Shown here piece by piece: positions 45,107 to 52,944 of a stretch of DNA of 64,000 nucleotides. Below the pieces are notes generated by a model. It saw nothing but the letters and a program-made list of their open reading frames with translations, was not told the origin of the DNA and did not search any database. The translations under genes and the position numbers were made by a program. Within the stretch, counting starts at the first letter, position 1. Each line of letters starts with the position of its first letter. Location: assembly GCF_004916895.1 (NCBI RefSeq), contig NZ_SNTZ01000001.1:838263-902262 (forward strand), in the 5' to 3' direction. The DNA is from Flagellimonas alvinocaridis. Its GTDB lineage: Bacteria; Bacteroidota; Bacteroidia; Flavobacteriales; Flavobacteriaceae.

Positions 45107-45217
45107 GGAAAAACCATATATTTTTTAAGGTTTTCCTGCAACTGATCCTGAGATCAAATCTTTATTTTGCCAATCCCCATAACTATATATCGTTTTAACC
45201 ATTTTAAACACTTAACC

Positions 45218-46528
45218 ATGAGAAAGTACTCTTTCAAAGGCATTTTGCTATCCTTTTTTCTTTTACTATTCCTATTCTCCTGCGAAACGGAAGAGGTATT
45301 GGTCTTTGAGACCGCCCAAGAGCAAAAACAACCTGAAGTTCTTAAAGGGAATACAGTGGATGTATTGAGTGCAGATGACATACCACAGGTTATTGACAGG
45401 ATTACCTCAATAACAAAGGCCAACAAAACTACATTGGGAAACAAAGTAAATGAAGAAGGTTATTTTCTAGATACAAATAGAATTCTTGGAGTGACCGATT
45501 TTGTGGGCAACAAGACCTATGCCCTAAAGCTATATCTCAAGAACGGTCGTGAAAATGCATTCTACAATTTGATCGCTACGGAACGTTCCTATGGTCAGGA
45601 TATACCTGTGGCCATATTGGAATATATAATGGAGCCTGATTACTTTATCGACCGTTCCCAAGGCATCAAGCGAGCTGGTGGTTACGAAAGGACCATAAAT
45701 TATTATAGCTTCAGGGATTTCTCTTATATATCACTGGCATCAACAGGTGAATATCATACCCTGCCCGACCCCTGTGGAGAGTTCAGTATGGATGGTGATG
45801 GTGATGGAAGTTCAGGTACATCTTCAGGTAGTGGCGGAGGTGGAAGTGGCGGAGGTCCAGGAAGTTCATCTGGAACCGGAGGAACCTCATATACGGGAGG
45901 CACTGGCCCTATAGGGGTGAGTTCTGGAGGTAGTACGGGAGGCGGCGCAACCCCAGATGTTGAAGTTGGGGAAGGCTGTTTTTGCGATTCTTTTGAGCCG
46001 AGCGGGGGCGATGCCGAGAAATTGGGGGGACTCCTGACAGGAAAGGACGATGATTGCCCAGAAGGTGAGATTTTATTGCCGGTTAATGAAGAGGAGGAGG
46101 AAGATGTACTTCTTATTCCAAGTTGTGGAAGTTTTGATTTTTATAAGGTTGGAACAACAGGTGTGCAGGTTGCGGCAGTTAATGGTATTTGGGATATAGT
46201 TACTAAATTCGATAGATGTCCTGGAATTGGAGTGGCGGCTTCTTATCAAACATATTATTTTCACTTGCCAGGACACCTAAATTCTGCTTATGCATCAGAA
46301 ATGGCCGCAAATGCTTTGGGGGGAGCATTTTATGACCTCCAAAAATGGTTTCAAAAGCAGCCGTGTTCACAAATGAGTACAGGTGTGTTAGCTATTAAAA
46401 TGGATGAATTCATTAAAGAAAACTTTACGGAAATAGGAGGGCAAGCAACAAGAAATGCTCCGCTAGGTTGGAGTGGAACCGCTAGGGTATATAAGGAGGA
46501 CTGGACCGGAACAGATAATTGTTACTAA
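45218..46528 (+). CDS. Candidate effector lipoprotein with Gly/Ser linker and C-terminal domain
   Basis: 436 residues from ATG 45218 (an upstream ATG at 45167 lacks a signal). Lipobox FLFSC (Cys22). Residues 25-185 form an N-terminal domain (VTDFVGNKTYALKLYLKNGR, YFIDRSQGIKRAGGYERTIN). Residues about 190-250 are almost only Gly, Ser and Thr, then a Cys-containing bridge (EGCFCDSF). The last 140 residues form a separate domain with HLPGHLNSAYASEMAANALG, KWFQKQPC, EIGGQATRNAP and KEDWTGTDNCY. The tail recurs in the broken cassette B. The layout (anchor, linker, variable tail, small secreted gene next) resembles polymorphic effectors; toxicity is inference and no enzyme family is recognised. Confidence 0.65.
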   Translation: MRKYSFKGILLSFFLLLFLFSCETEEVLVFETAQEQKQPEVLKGNTVDVLSADDIPQVIDRITSITKANKTTLGNKVNEEGYFLDTNRILGVTDFVGNKTYALKLYLKNGRENAFYNLIATERSYGQDIPVAILEYIMEPDYFIDRSQGIKRAGGYERTINYYSFRDFSYISLASTGEYHTLPDPCGEFSMDGDGDGSSGTSSGSGGGGSGGGPGSSSGTGGTSYTGGTGPIGVSSGGSTGGGATPDVEVGEGCFCDSFEPSGGDAEKLGGLLTGKDDDCPEGEILLPVNEEEEEDVLLIPSCGSFDFYKVGTTGVQVAAVNGIWDIVTKFDRCPGIGVAASYQTYYFHLPGHLNSAYASEMAANALGGAFYDLQKWFQKQPCSQMSTGVLAIKMDEFIKENFTEIGGQATRNAPLGWSGTARVYKEDWTGTDNCY

Positions 46529-46536
46529 ATTTACAA

Positions 46537-47142
46537 ATGAAGTTTTCAACTTTGATAATAACTTTAAGCTTTTTGATTGCTCAGGATATGGCCATTGATG
46601 AAAAAATTCTAAGTACATCATTTTCAGATTTAGTTAATGAATCTATGTATATTGAATTGGAGCAGTCAGGTTCCAAAGAATATGGTCTTGTCTTATATGA
46701 TTATTGTACAGTAGATGCTATGAAAGGATATTATTCTTTTCTGGGGCTTAGTATAGATAAATTAGCCATTAAAGTTGATGATGATAAAAGGCTAAAGGAG
46801 GTTTTGTTGATTCTTAAAGTTTGGGATGCCAAAGAATTTTACAATCGAATGGAGAAAAAATATGGAATGCCAAATACAACAAGTCTTTCCAAGTTTTACT
46901 TAGAAAAGTATGGGTACAAAACACCTCCAGAGATAGGTAAAGATGAGCTACAGGGTTACTATGAAAGCCTGCCTCAACCAACAACTATAGATTTGCCAGA
47001 ACTTAGAAGTATGGCTTGGTATGATTTAAATGATACCGCAAAGAATTTAGTGCCAACCGATATCTTGGTTAGAAACAAATCAAATCCATCAGACAAGTTT
47101 GAACAAAAAGAAATATGGGTTTCTATTAAGCGTTCTAAATAA
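46537..47142 (+). CDS. Candidate immunity-type secreted protein, cassette A
   Basis: 201 residues from ATG 46537, 8 nt after the effector stop; an ATG at 46519 overlaps the effector and lacks a signal. Signal peptide MKFSTLIITLSFLIAQ. Mature part: mixed alpha/beta with LKEVLLILKVWDAKEFYNRM and EKKYGMPNTTSLSKFYLEKY. The segment (K)xFYNxxxxKYGxP is shared with the cassette B protein at 47548. Strongly AT-rich relative to the core genes. Position and co-transcription suggest it binds or neutralises the tail of the upstream lipoprotein; unproven. Confidence 0.6.
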   Translation: MKFSTLIITLSFLIAQDMAIDEKILSTSFSDLVNESMYIELEQSGSKEYGLVLYDYCTVDAMKGYYSFLGLSIDKLAIKVDDDKRLKEVLLILKVWDAKEFYNRMEKKYGMPNTTSLSKFYLEKYGYKTPPEIGKDELQGYYESLPQPTTIDLPELRSMAWYDLNDTAKNLVPTDILVRNKSNPSDKFEQKEIWVSIKRSK

Positions 47143-47174
47143 AAGTTCCAGGCAATAGCCAACTCAGCCATACT

Positions 47175-47378
47175 GGATTTTCTTTGGTAAAAGAAAGAAC
47201 GGTGTTCAAAACAAGATACAATAATACGAGAAATCCTGTACGTAACATACGGCAGTAAAAAAGGGTTCGGCCTTAGGAATAAGAACTAATCCGCTAGCTT
47301 TTCCAATAAAGTGCCCGTATTGATTACTTGGGCAAATTCATCCTAAAGAACAGCTAGGTTGTTCTGGTGAATGGTTTC
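47175..47378. repeat. Direct repeat copy R2 (diverged junction duplicate)
   Basis: About 204 nt matching R3 with roughly ten differences and an indel over the tight part (from 47204). It contains a decayed Gfo/Idh/MocA start, the intergenic gap and the last 95 or so bases of an isochorismatase gene on the minus strand, ending at ATGGTTTC, where the sequence turns into the cassette B effector tail. R2 and R3 share base changes (CATACGGCAGTAAAAAA) against R1. Confidence 0.85.
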
Positions 47379-47551
47379 AGGAAAACCCAAAAGTTAGTGT
47401 ATATTCATTAGGATTAGAGTGGGATAAAAATATTAGAGATGCAATGAGAGCAATTGGAGGTGATCATAGTAAGACTGCCCCCTTTCCAATTAAAAACCTA
47501 GCACCGTATGCAGAGGATTGGGTGTGGGCTAAAACAGATTGTACTAAATGA
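47348..47551 (+). pseudogene. Orphan C-terminal tail of an effector-like gene (cassette B)
   Basis: An open frame without a start codon or signal, ending in TGA at 47549-47551. It reads CSGEWFQENPKVSVYSLGLE, WDKNIRDAMRAIGGDHSKTA, PFPIKNLAPYAEDWVWAKTD and CTK, about 60 residues. It aligns with the tail of the effector at 45218: WFQ, then IGG-5 residues-AP, then EDW and TD near the end. The first bases come from the repeat, the junction being ATGGTTTC. The following gene's ATG overlaps the TGA (ATGA), so the gene order of cassette A is kept. Not expressed as an effector unless recombined. Confidence 0.7.
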
Positions 47552-48063
47552 TAATTAGACTATTTTATTTTTTTTTATTGATGACCGTACAAAACAATGA
47601 AATTGACTCTTTCTTAGGGAGACATATTGAAGATATTCCATATGAGGTGAATTTATTGGATAGTATTGGATTTGGTAATGAAAAGATATATTCAATATTA
47701 AATATAAATGGTGAAAAGTTTTATTCAAAACCTCTCAAGAATGTAATTATTTACGTGGATGAAACCAATATTATAAAAAAAGTATATACTGATTTTAAAG
47801 GGTCATTCGATAGTAAATTCTACAATTCTATAGTAGATAAGTATGGTTTGCCAACCTCTATTTCTAGGAGAGTAAATGAAAAACAACTAGAGTCAGAAGA
47901 AATTGAGGGTACTATTCTGACAGAAACAACAGGGACTCTTGTTGAATGTGAGCTTAAAGACAACCCCGATTTGATTATTTGGGATAGCCTAAATATAAAA
48001 CTAACATTTATTATTATTGACGAGTTGGATAAGATAGAATTGGTTATGGAAATTAATAAATAA
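47548..48063 (+). CDS. Candidate immunity-type secreted protein, cassette B
   Basis: 171 residues. ATG 47548 overlaps the tail fragment's stop by 4 nt. Signal peptide MIIRLFYFFLLMTVQ. The segment FDSKFYNSIVDKYGLPTSIS aligns with AKEFYNRMEKKYGMPNTTSL of the cassette A protein, as does the preceding TNIIKKVYTDFKG. The rest has diverged, as expected for immunity proteins matched to different tails. Very AT-rich. Still intact although its effector partner is reduced to a tail. Function inferred from context only. Confidence 0.6.
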   Translation: MIIRLFYFFLLMTVQNNEIDSFLGRHIEDIPYEVNLLDSIGFGNEKIYSILNINGEKFYSKPLKNVIIYVDETNIIKKVYTDFKGSFDSKFYNSIVDKYGLPTSISRRVNEKQLESEEIEGTILTETTGTLVECELKDNPDLIIWDSLNIKLTFIIIDELDKIELVMEINK

Positions 48064-48073
48064 ATTCCCGCAT

Positions 48074-48276
48074 GGATTTTCTTGGGCCAAGCAAGGCGTA
48101 GAGTTCAAAACAAGACATAATAATACGAGAAATCCTGTACGTAACATACGGCAGTAAAAAATGGTTCGGCCCTAAAATAAGAACTAATCCGCTAGCTTTT
48201 CCAATAAAGTGGCCGTATTGATTACTTGGGCAAATTCATCCTTGAGAACAGCTAGGTTGGTCTGGTGAATGGTTTC
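48074..48276. repeat. Direct repeat copy R3 (right border, true isochorismatase end)
   Basis: About 203 nt. It starts as a degenerate Gfo/Idh/MocA start (48077 onward, matching R1 with about 4 mismatches in 151 nt), crosses a gap and runs into the true 3' end of the intact isochorismatase gene (48184 onward). Beyond 48276 the isochorismatase sequence continues but R2 changes to the effector tail. Confidence 0.9.
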
Positions 48277-48738
48277 GGCGGAATACCATTTTCCATCGGC
48301 ACCTGTTTTATCAAAAGCTGCAGTGGCATCGGAAATCAAGGTAACGGAAAACCCCAAATTGGCGGCCATCCGTACCGAAGTGGACACACAATGCTCCGTG
48401 GTGAGCCCTACAATCACCAAATCTGAAATGTTTTGGTTCTTGAGTCGGGATTCCAAATCGGTGCCAATAAAGGCACTGTTCACATTTTTTTGGATGATGG
48501 GTTCCCCATTAATGGGCGCTACCAGCGGATGGAGGGCATGCCCTTTTTTGGATGGGTGCAAGGGAGAATCCAGGTTTGTGGAACTATGCTGTACGTGGAA
48601 GATGGGCCAATTTTTCCTTCGGAAGGCATCCAGGATTTTTTGGGCATTCGTTTCTGCCTCGGAATTGTTGCGTTCGGTGCCGTAAAATTCAATTTCCTGG
48701 AGTCCCGTTTGTATATCGATCAAGAGCAAGGCCGTCAT
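48184..48738 (-). CDS. Isochorismatase-family cysteine hydrolase
   Basis: 184 residues from ATG 48738 (a longer frame to 48786 lacks the family N-terminus). The N-terminus TALLLIDIQTGL gives the catalytic Asp. The catalytic Lys is in QKNVNSAFIGTDL, and the nucleophile Cys in GLTTEHCVSTSVRMAANLGF with the cis-peptide region before it. Members hydrolyse isochorismate, nicotinamide or related amides; the substrate here is unknown. The 3' end is included in repeat R3 and appears truncated in R1 and R2. Confidence 0.93.
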   Translation of the reverse strand: MTALLLIDIQTGLQEIEFYGTERNNSEAETNAQKILDAFRRKNWPIFHVQHSSTNLDSPLHPSKKGHALHPLVAPINGEPIIQKNVNSAFIGTDLESRLKNQNISDLVIVGLTTEHCVSTSVRMAANLGFSVTLISDATAAFDKTGADGKWYSAETIHQTNLAVLKDEFAQVINTATLLEKLAD

Positions 48739-48866
48739 ACCCAAAAGTTTTAGGGTGAAATTACGGATAAGAAGATTATTGGTCAATTCTTTTCATCAAT
48801 GGAGATATTGATAAATTCAATTTTAAGGAGCCAAAGACATTGGCTATTTTTAAGCAAAATTTAGAG

Positions 48867-49631
48867 ATGAAGATAGTTTCGTACAACGTGAACGGCATTA
48901 GGGCAGCCATGAACAAGGGTTTTGTGGATTGGCTAAAAGCCGTAAACCCGGATGTAGTGTGCCTACAGGAGACCAAGGCCATGGAAGAACAGGTTGATAC
49001 AGCACTCTTGGAGGAAGCCGGATACCCTTTTCACTATTGGTTCAGTGCCCAAAAGAAAGGATATAGTGGAGTAGCCTTGCTTTGCAAGAAGGAGCCGGAC
49101 CATGTAGAGTACGGAACGGGAATCGACTATATGGATCATGAGGGCCGCAACCTTAGGGCCGATTATGGTGATGTTTCGATCATGAGCATGTATTTGCCTT
49201 CAGGAACCAACTTGGATCGCTTGGATCACAAGTTGATGTATATGGCCGATTTTCAAAAATATGCTGACCAACTCCGAAAAGAACGCCCAAATTTGATTGT
49301 TTGTGGGGATTATAATATCTGTCATGAGGCCATCGACATCCATGATCCGGTACGAAACAAGAACGTTTCGGGATTCTTGCCCGTAGAACGCGAATGGATC
49401 GGCAATTTTATCAAGAGTGGCTTTATAGACAGTTTCCGACATTTCAACAAGGAACCTGACAATTATACCTGGTGGAGTTACCGCGCCAATGCGAGGGCCA
49501 ATAACAAAGGCTGGCGTTTGGATTATGGTATGGTGAACGAATCACTGGAAGATCGCTTAAAACGTTCGGTGATTTTGGCCGATGCAAAGCATAGCGATCA
49601 TTGCCCTATTTTATTGGAAATAGAAAAATAA
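48867..49631 (+). CDS. xth: Exodeoxyribonuclease III
   Basis: 254 residues from ATG 48867; the frame opens upstream at 48840 but the true N-terminus is MKIVSYNVNGIRAAMNKGF. The AP-endonuclease/exonuclease III fold of the EEP superfamily shows Glu in DVVCLQETKAME, the YSGVALLCKKEPD strand, IVCGDYNICHEAIDIHDP with the catalytic Asp/Asn, and KHSDHCPILLEI with the final catalytic His. It repairs abasic sites in base excision repair, in the cytoplasm. Divergent from the isochorismatase gene. Confidence 0.96.
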   Translation: MKIVSYNVNGIRAAMNKGFVDWLKAVNPDVVCLQETKAMEEQVDTALLEEAGYPFHYWFSAQKKGYSGVALLCKKEPDHVEYGTGIDYMDHEGRNLRADYGDVSIMSMYLPSGTNLDRLDHKLMYMADFQKYADQLRKERPNLIVCGDYNICHEAIDIHDPVRNKNVSGFLPVEREWIGNFIKSGFIDSFRHFNKEPDNYTWWSYRANARANNKGWRLDYGMVNESLEDRLKRSVILADAKHSDHCPILLEIEK

Positions 49632-49691
49632 CAATGTCTTAAAGATTAAAAATTAAGGTTGATTACCTTAGTTCTCCGAAAAATTAGTTTG

Positions 49692-50732
49692 ATGAAGTAC
49701 ACAAGAATTCCGCATACCGATATCAGGATCAGTAAAATCTGTTTGGGCACCATGACTTGGGGGAGGCAGAACAATGAGGACGATGCCCATGAACAAATGG
49801 ATTATGCCTTGGATCAAGGGGTCAATTTTTTTGACACGGCCGAGATGTATCCTGTTCCACCCAAAAAAGAGCTTTATGCCGTAACTGAAGAACTTATTGG
49901 AAATTGGTTCAAAAAATCTGGGAATAGGGATAGAGTGGTATTGGCCACTAAAATTGCCGGAAGGGGGTATGCCGCTAAAGAGATTAGGGATACAGGCTTT
50001 AGTAAGGAGAGTTTGATTGGTGCGGTTGAGGGAAGTTTGAGACGTTTGCAAACCGATTATATTGATCTTTACCAATTGCATTGGCCGGAGCGGAACACCA
50101 ATTTTTTCGGTCAGCGTGGGTTTAATGCCCATGCGATTGATGGTTGGGAGGACAATATTCATCAGGTGCTGGAAACTCTTCGGGATTTAAAAGCAGAAGG
50201 GAAAATAAGACAGGTTGGCATTTCCAACGAAACCCCTTGGGGTACCATGCGGTATTTGGAAGAAAGCAAAGTACACCAAAGCTTGCCCCGTATGCTCACC
50301 ATACAGAATCCGTACAGTTTGCTGAATCGATTGTTCGAGGTGGGTCTTTCCGAGATTTCCATGCGGGAACAAATTGGGCTTTTGGCCTATTCACCCATGG
50401 CATTTGGAGTGTTGAGCGGAAAATATTTGACAGACATTCCACCCAGAAAGGCCAGGGTGACCTTATTCCCTCAATACGACAGATATAGCAGCCCTGCTGC
50501 GGTCGAGGCTACAAAAAAATATGCCGAGTTGGCCAAGGAGCACAATTTGAGCATGGCCCAGATGGCCTTGGCGTTTGTGAATTCAAGACCTTTTGTTACA
50601 AGTAACATCATAGGGGCCACAACCATGGAGCAACTCAAGGAAAATATTGAAAGTATAGAGGTAAATCTTTCGGATGAGGTGTTAAAAGGGATTGATGAAA
50701 TCCATAATGCAATTCCCAATCCGTCACCCTAA
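49692..50732 (+). CDS. Tas-like aldo/keto reductase
   Basis: 346 residues from ATG 49692. Typical start MKYTRIPHTDIRISKICLGT. The segment MTWGRQNNEDDAHEQMDYAL is close to the Tas subgroup. The catalytic tetrad can be seen: Asp in FFDTAEMYP, Tyr of that segment, Lys in VVLATKIAG, His in LYQLHWPER. NADPH-dependent reduction of carbonyl compounds; in Escherichia coli Tas affects tyrosine auxotrophy. The gene starts 60 nt after xth. It is convergent with the quinoprotein gene (3 nt between stops). Confidence 0.93.
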   Translation: MKYTRIPHTDIRISKICLGTMTWGRQNNEDDAHEQMDYALDQGVNFFDTAEMYPVPPKKELYAVTEELIGNWFKKSGNRDRVVLATKIAGRGYAAKEIRDTGFSKESLIGAVEGSLRRLQTDYIDLYQLHWPERNTNFFGQRGFNAHAIDGWEDNIHQVLETLRDLKAEGKIRQVGISNETPWGTMRYLEESKVHQSLPRMLTIQNPYSLLNRLFEVGLSEISMREQIGLLAYSPMAFGVLSGKYLTDIPPRKARVTLFPQYDRYSSPAAVEATKKYAELAKEHNLSMAQMALAFVNSRPFVTSNIIGATTMEQLKENIESIEVNLSDEVLKGIDEIHNAIPNPSP

Positions 50733-50735
50733 AAT

Positions 50736-52892
50736 TTATTCCAAAGCATAGGCGCGGTACTCATCTCCAGAGGCGGTTCCCATTTTGCCTCCTCCACAGG
50801 ATATGACCACATATTGTTTACCTTCCACTTGATAGGTAGCCGGTGTGGCATATCCCCCTGCAGGAAGTTGGTCTTCCCATAGCTGTTTCCCAGTTTTCAT
50901 GTCGAGGGCCCTAATTTTTTCATCTTTGGTGGCGGCAATAAAGAGAATGCCTCCGGCAGTGATCACAGGACCTCCGTAATTTTCCAGACCGGAAACGGGA
51001 ACATTCGGATCATCTAAACTTTCTTCATGACCCAAAGGGATCTTCCAAAGATATTCCCCCGTATTTAGGTCGATGGCATTCAAAGTACCCCAAGGAGGTT
51101 TCACTACTGGGTAACCGCGTTCATCCTTAAAACGGGCAAAACTGGCCACAGAGTAGGGAATGTCAATTTCAACTTTCTCGACCCTATGGTCTTTGACCTG
51201 TTCCATACCTGCCAGGAACTGGACAATCTCAGAAATTTCGCCATTTGAAAGGTTGGGCAGGCCTGGCATGGCCCCTTTGCCTTTTTGTATGATATGCCAA
51301 ATGGAATCTGGGGTAAATCGCAACTTTGCATTTTGGAGCTCTGGGATTCCTGCTAAACCCTGAAGATTGCCCCCGTGGCAACGCGCGCAATGAATTTGTG
51401 CAAGGGATTGGCCCGCATCTGCTTTTCCATCTCCCTGTTCAATAGCTTTCATTTTTATGATCCAAGCCATTTCATTGGAGTTGACATACATGATTCCACT
51501 ACGGGGGTCAAGTGCGGCACCTCCCCACTCAGCGCCACCGTCTGCTCCAGGGAAAAGTATTACACCTGTAGTGTCCATGGGGATAAATTGTCCAAGGGAA
51601 GTAATGGATTTGAATTTTTCCAGCACGGTAGGAGCAGCATCACTTTTATTGCCTTTGACCAAATCATCCACAAAGGCTTTTTGGTTTGGGGCATATAAAT
51701 CGGATTCGGTTAAAATTTGACGCGCGAAAGGTTTCGGTTTTATGGGCAGAGGCTGAGTTTTAAAAGCCTTTTCCCCTTTTAGTGTTGAAGCTGGGTATTC
51801 TTTTTCCTCAATGGGAAACAAAGCTTCGCCAGTTACCCGATCAAAAACAAAGACATGTCCGCTCTTGGTGACTTGGGCTACAGCGGGTATGGTTTTTCCG
51901 TTTTGTTTTATGTTCAATAAATTTGGAGGGGCGGGCAAATCCCTGTCCCAAATATCATGGTGCACCATCTGAAAGTGCCAAATCAACTCCCCTGTTCCGG
52001 CATTCAAAGCCAATAGGGTATTGGCGAACAGATTGGCCCCTTCCCGATCACCTCCATACCAGTCGAAAGCAGCTGAACCAGTTGGAATATAGACAATACC
52101 TCTGTCTTCATCCAATGCCATTCCGGCCCAACTGTTTACACCACCCACACTTTTATAAGCTTCTGCGGGCCAAGTCTCATAACCAAATTCACTGGGCTGC
52201 GGAATGGTATGAAAGGTCCATACAGTTTCCCCGGTCTGTACATTATATGCTCTTATGTGACCTGGAGAGGAGCCAGGGCCTTCCCCCACACGTGTTCCTT
52301 GGATCAATAGATTGTTAAAAATGACCCCTGGGGTGTTGGATACAACGGAAAGCTTACTTGGATCTCTGCCAAGGCCATCCCTAAGATCAATACTACCATT
52401 ATTTCCAAAGGAGACAATAGGCTCTCCTCTTTTGGCATCTATAGCATACAATTTAGGTCCAGAAGAGAAAAAAATACGACCGGGATGAGTTCCATTAGAC
52501 GACCAAAAACTTAGGCCACGGTTTATCCCCAATCCTGAATTGTCTTTGGTAGCTGGATTAAATTTCCATAATTCTTCTCCCGTAGCAGCATTGATGGCAA
52601 AAAGCTCTAAGGCTGCATTTACTCCATAGAGCACATTGTCCACAATAAGCGGACTGGTTTGTATTTGGGTAGTCCGGCCTTCTTCAAGGCCGCCACTTTT
52701 GTAGGACCAAGCCAAGGAAAGTTGGCTTACGTTTGTTGTGTCAATTTGATCTAGGGTTGAAAAATGGGAGCGTTCGGGGTCGCCCAAATAGTGCTGCCAA
52801 GTCGTGAAATATTCCTTATCCATGGATTGGGAACCCTCATTGGAGCAAGCCAACAATAAAATAAAAATCGGAAATAGAAGATACCGAGACAT
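50736..52892 (-). CDS. PQQ-dependent quinoprotein dehydrogenase lipoprotein with cytochrome c domain
   Basis: 718 residues. Lipobox LLLAC (Cys16) anchors it. The eight-bladed propeller is marked by PQQ-type repeats (ALELFAINAATGEELWKFNP, NVQTGETVWTFHTIP, ALDMKTGKQLWEDQLP) and by residues such as GLGRDPSKLSVVSNTPGVIF. A class I cytochrome c is inserted before the last blades: CARCHGG for heme binding and GAMPGLP for the Met ligand. It oxidises a sugar or alcohol in the periplasm and passes electrons to the heme; the substrate is unknown. No pqq biosynthesis genes lie in this window, so the cofactor must come from elsewhere. Confidence 0.93.
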   Translation of the reverse strand: MSRYLLFPIFILLLACSNEGSQSMDKEYFTTWQHYLGDPERSHFSTLDQIDTTNVSQLSLAWSYKSGGLEEGRTTQIQTSPLIVDNVLYGVNAALELFAINAATGEELWKFNPATKDNSGLGINRGLSFWSSNGTHPGRIFFSSGPKLYAIDAKRGEPIVSFGNNGSIDLRDGLGRDPSKLSVVSNTPGVIFNNLLIQGTRVGEGPGSSPGHIRAYNVQTGETVWTFHTIPQPSEFGYETWPAEAYKSVGGVNSWAGMALDEDRGIVYIPTGSAAFDWYGGDREGANLFANTLLALNAGTGELIWHFQMVHHDIWDRDLPAPPNLLNIKQNGKTIPAVAQVTKSGHVFVFDRVTGEALFPIEEKEYPASTLKGEKAFKTQPLPIKPKPFARQILTESDLYAPNQKAFVDDLVKGNKSDAAPTVLEKFKSITSLGQFIPMDTTGVILFPGADGGAEWGGAALDPRSGIMYVNSNEMAWIIKMKAIEQGDGKADAGQSLAQIHCARCHGGNLQGLAGIPELQNAKLRFTPDSIWHIIQKGKGAMPGLPNLSNGEISEIVQFLAGMEQVKDHRVEKVEIDIPYSVASFARFKDERGYPVVKPPWGTLNAIDLNTGEYLWKIPLGHEESLDDPNVPVSGLENYGGPVITAGGILFIAATKDEKIRALDMKTGKQLWEDQLPAGGYATPATYQVEGKQYVVISCGGGKMGTASGDEYRAYALE

Positions 52893-52944
52893 ATTGACGA
52901 AGAAGCTTTCTTAAATATAGAAAGAAACCTTTAAAAAGAACAAG

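Noticed and set aside
44913..48276. Repeats R1-R3 as ends or target-site duplications of a transposable element
   Set aside because: No transposase, integrase or inverted ends are present, and the repeat content is explained by fragments of the two flanking genes. Lengths of 150-200 bp are far beyond usual target-site duplications.
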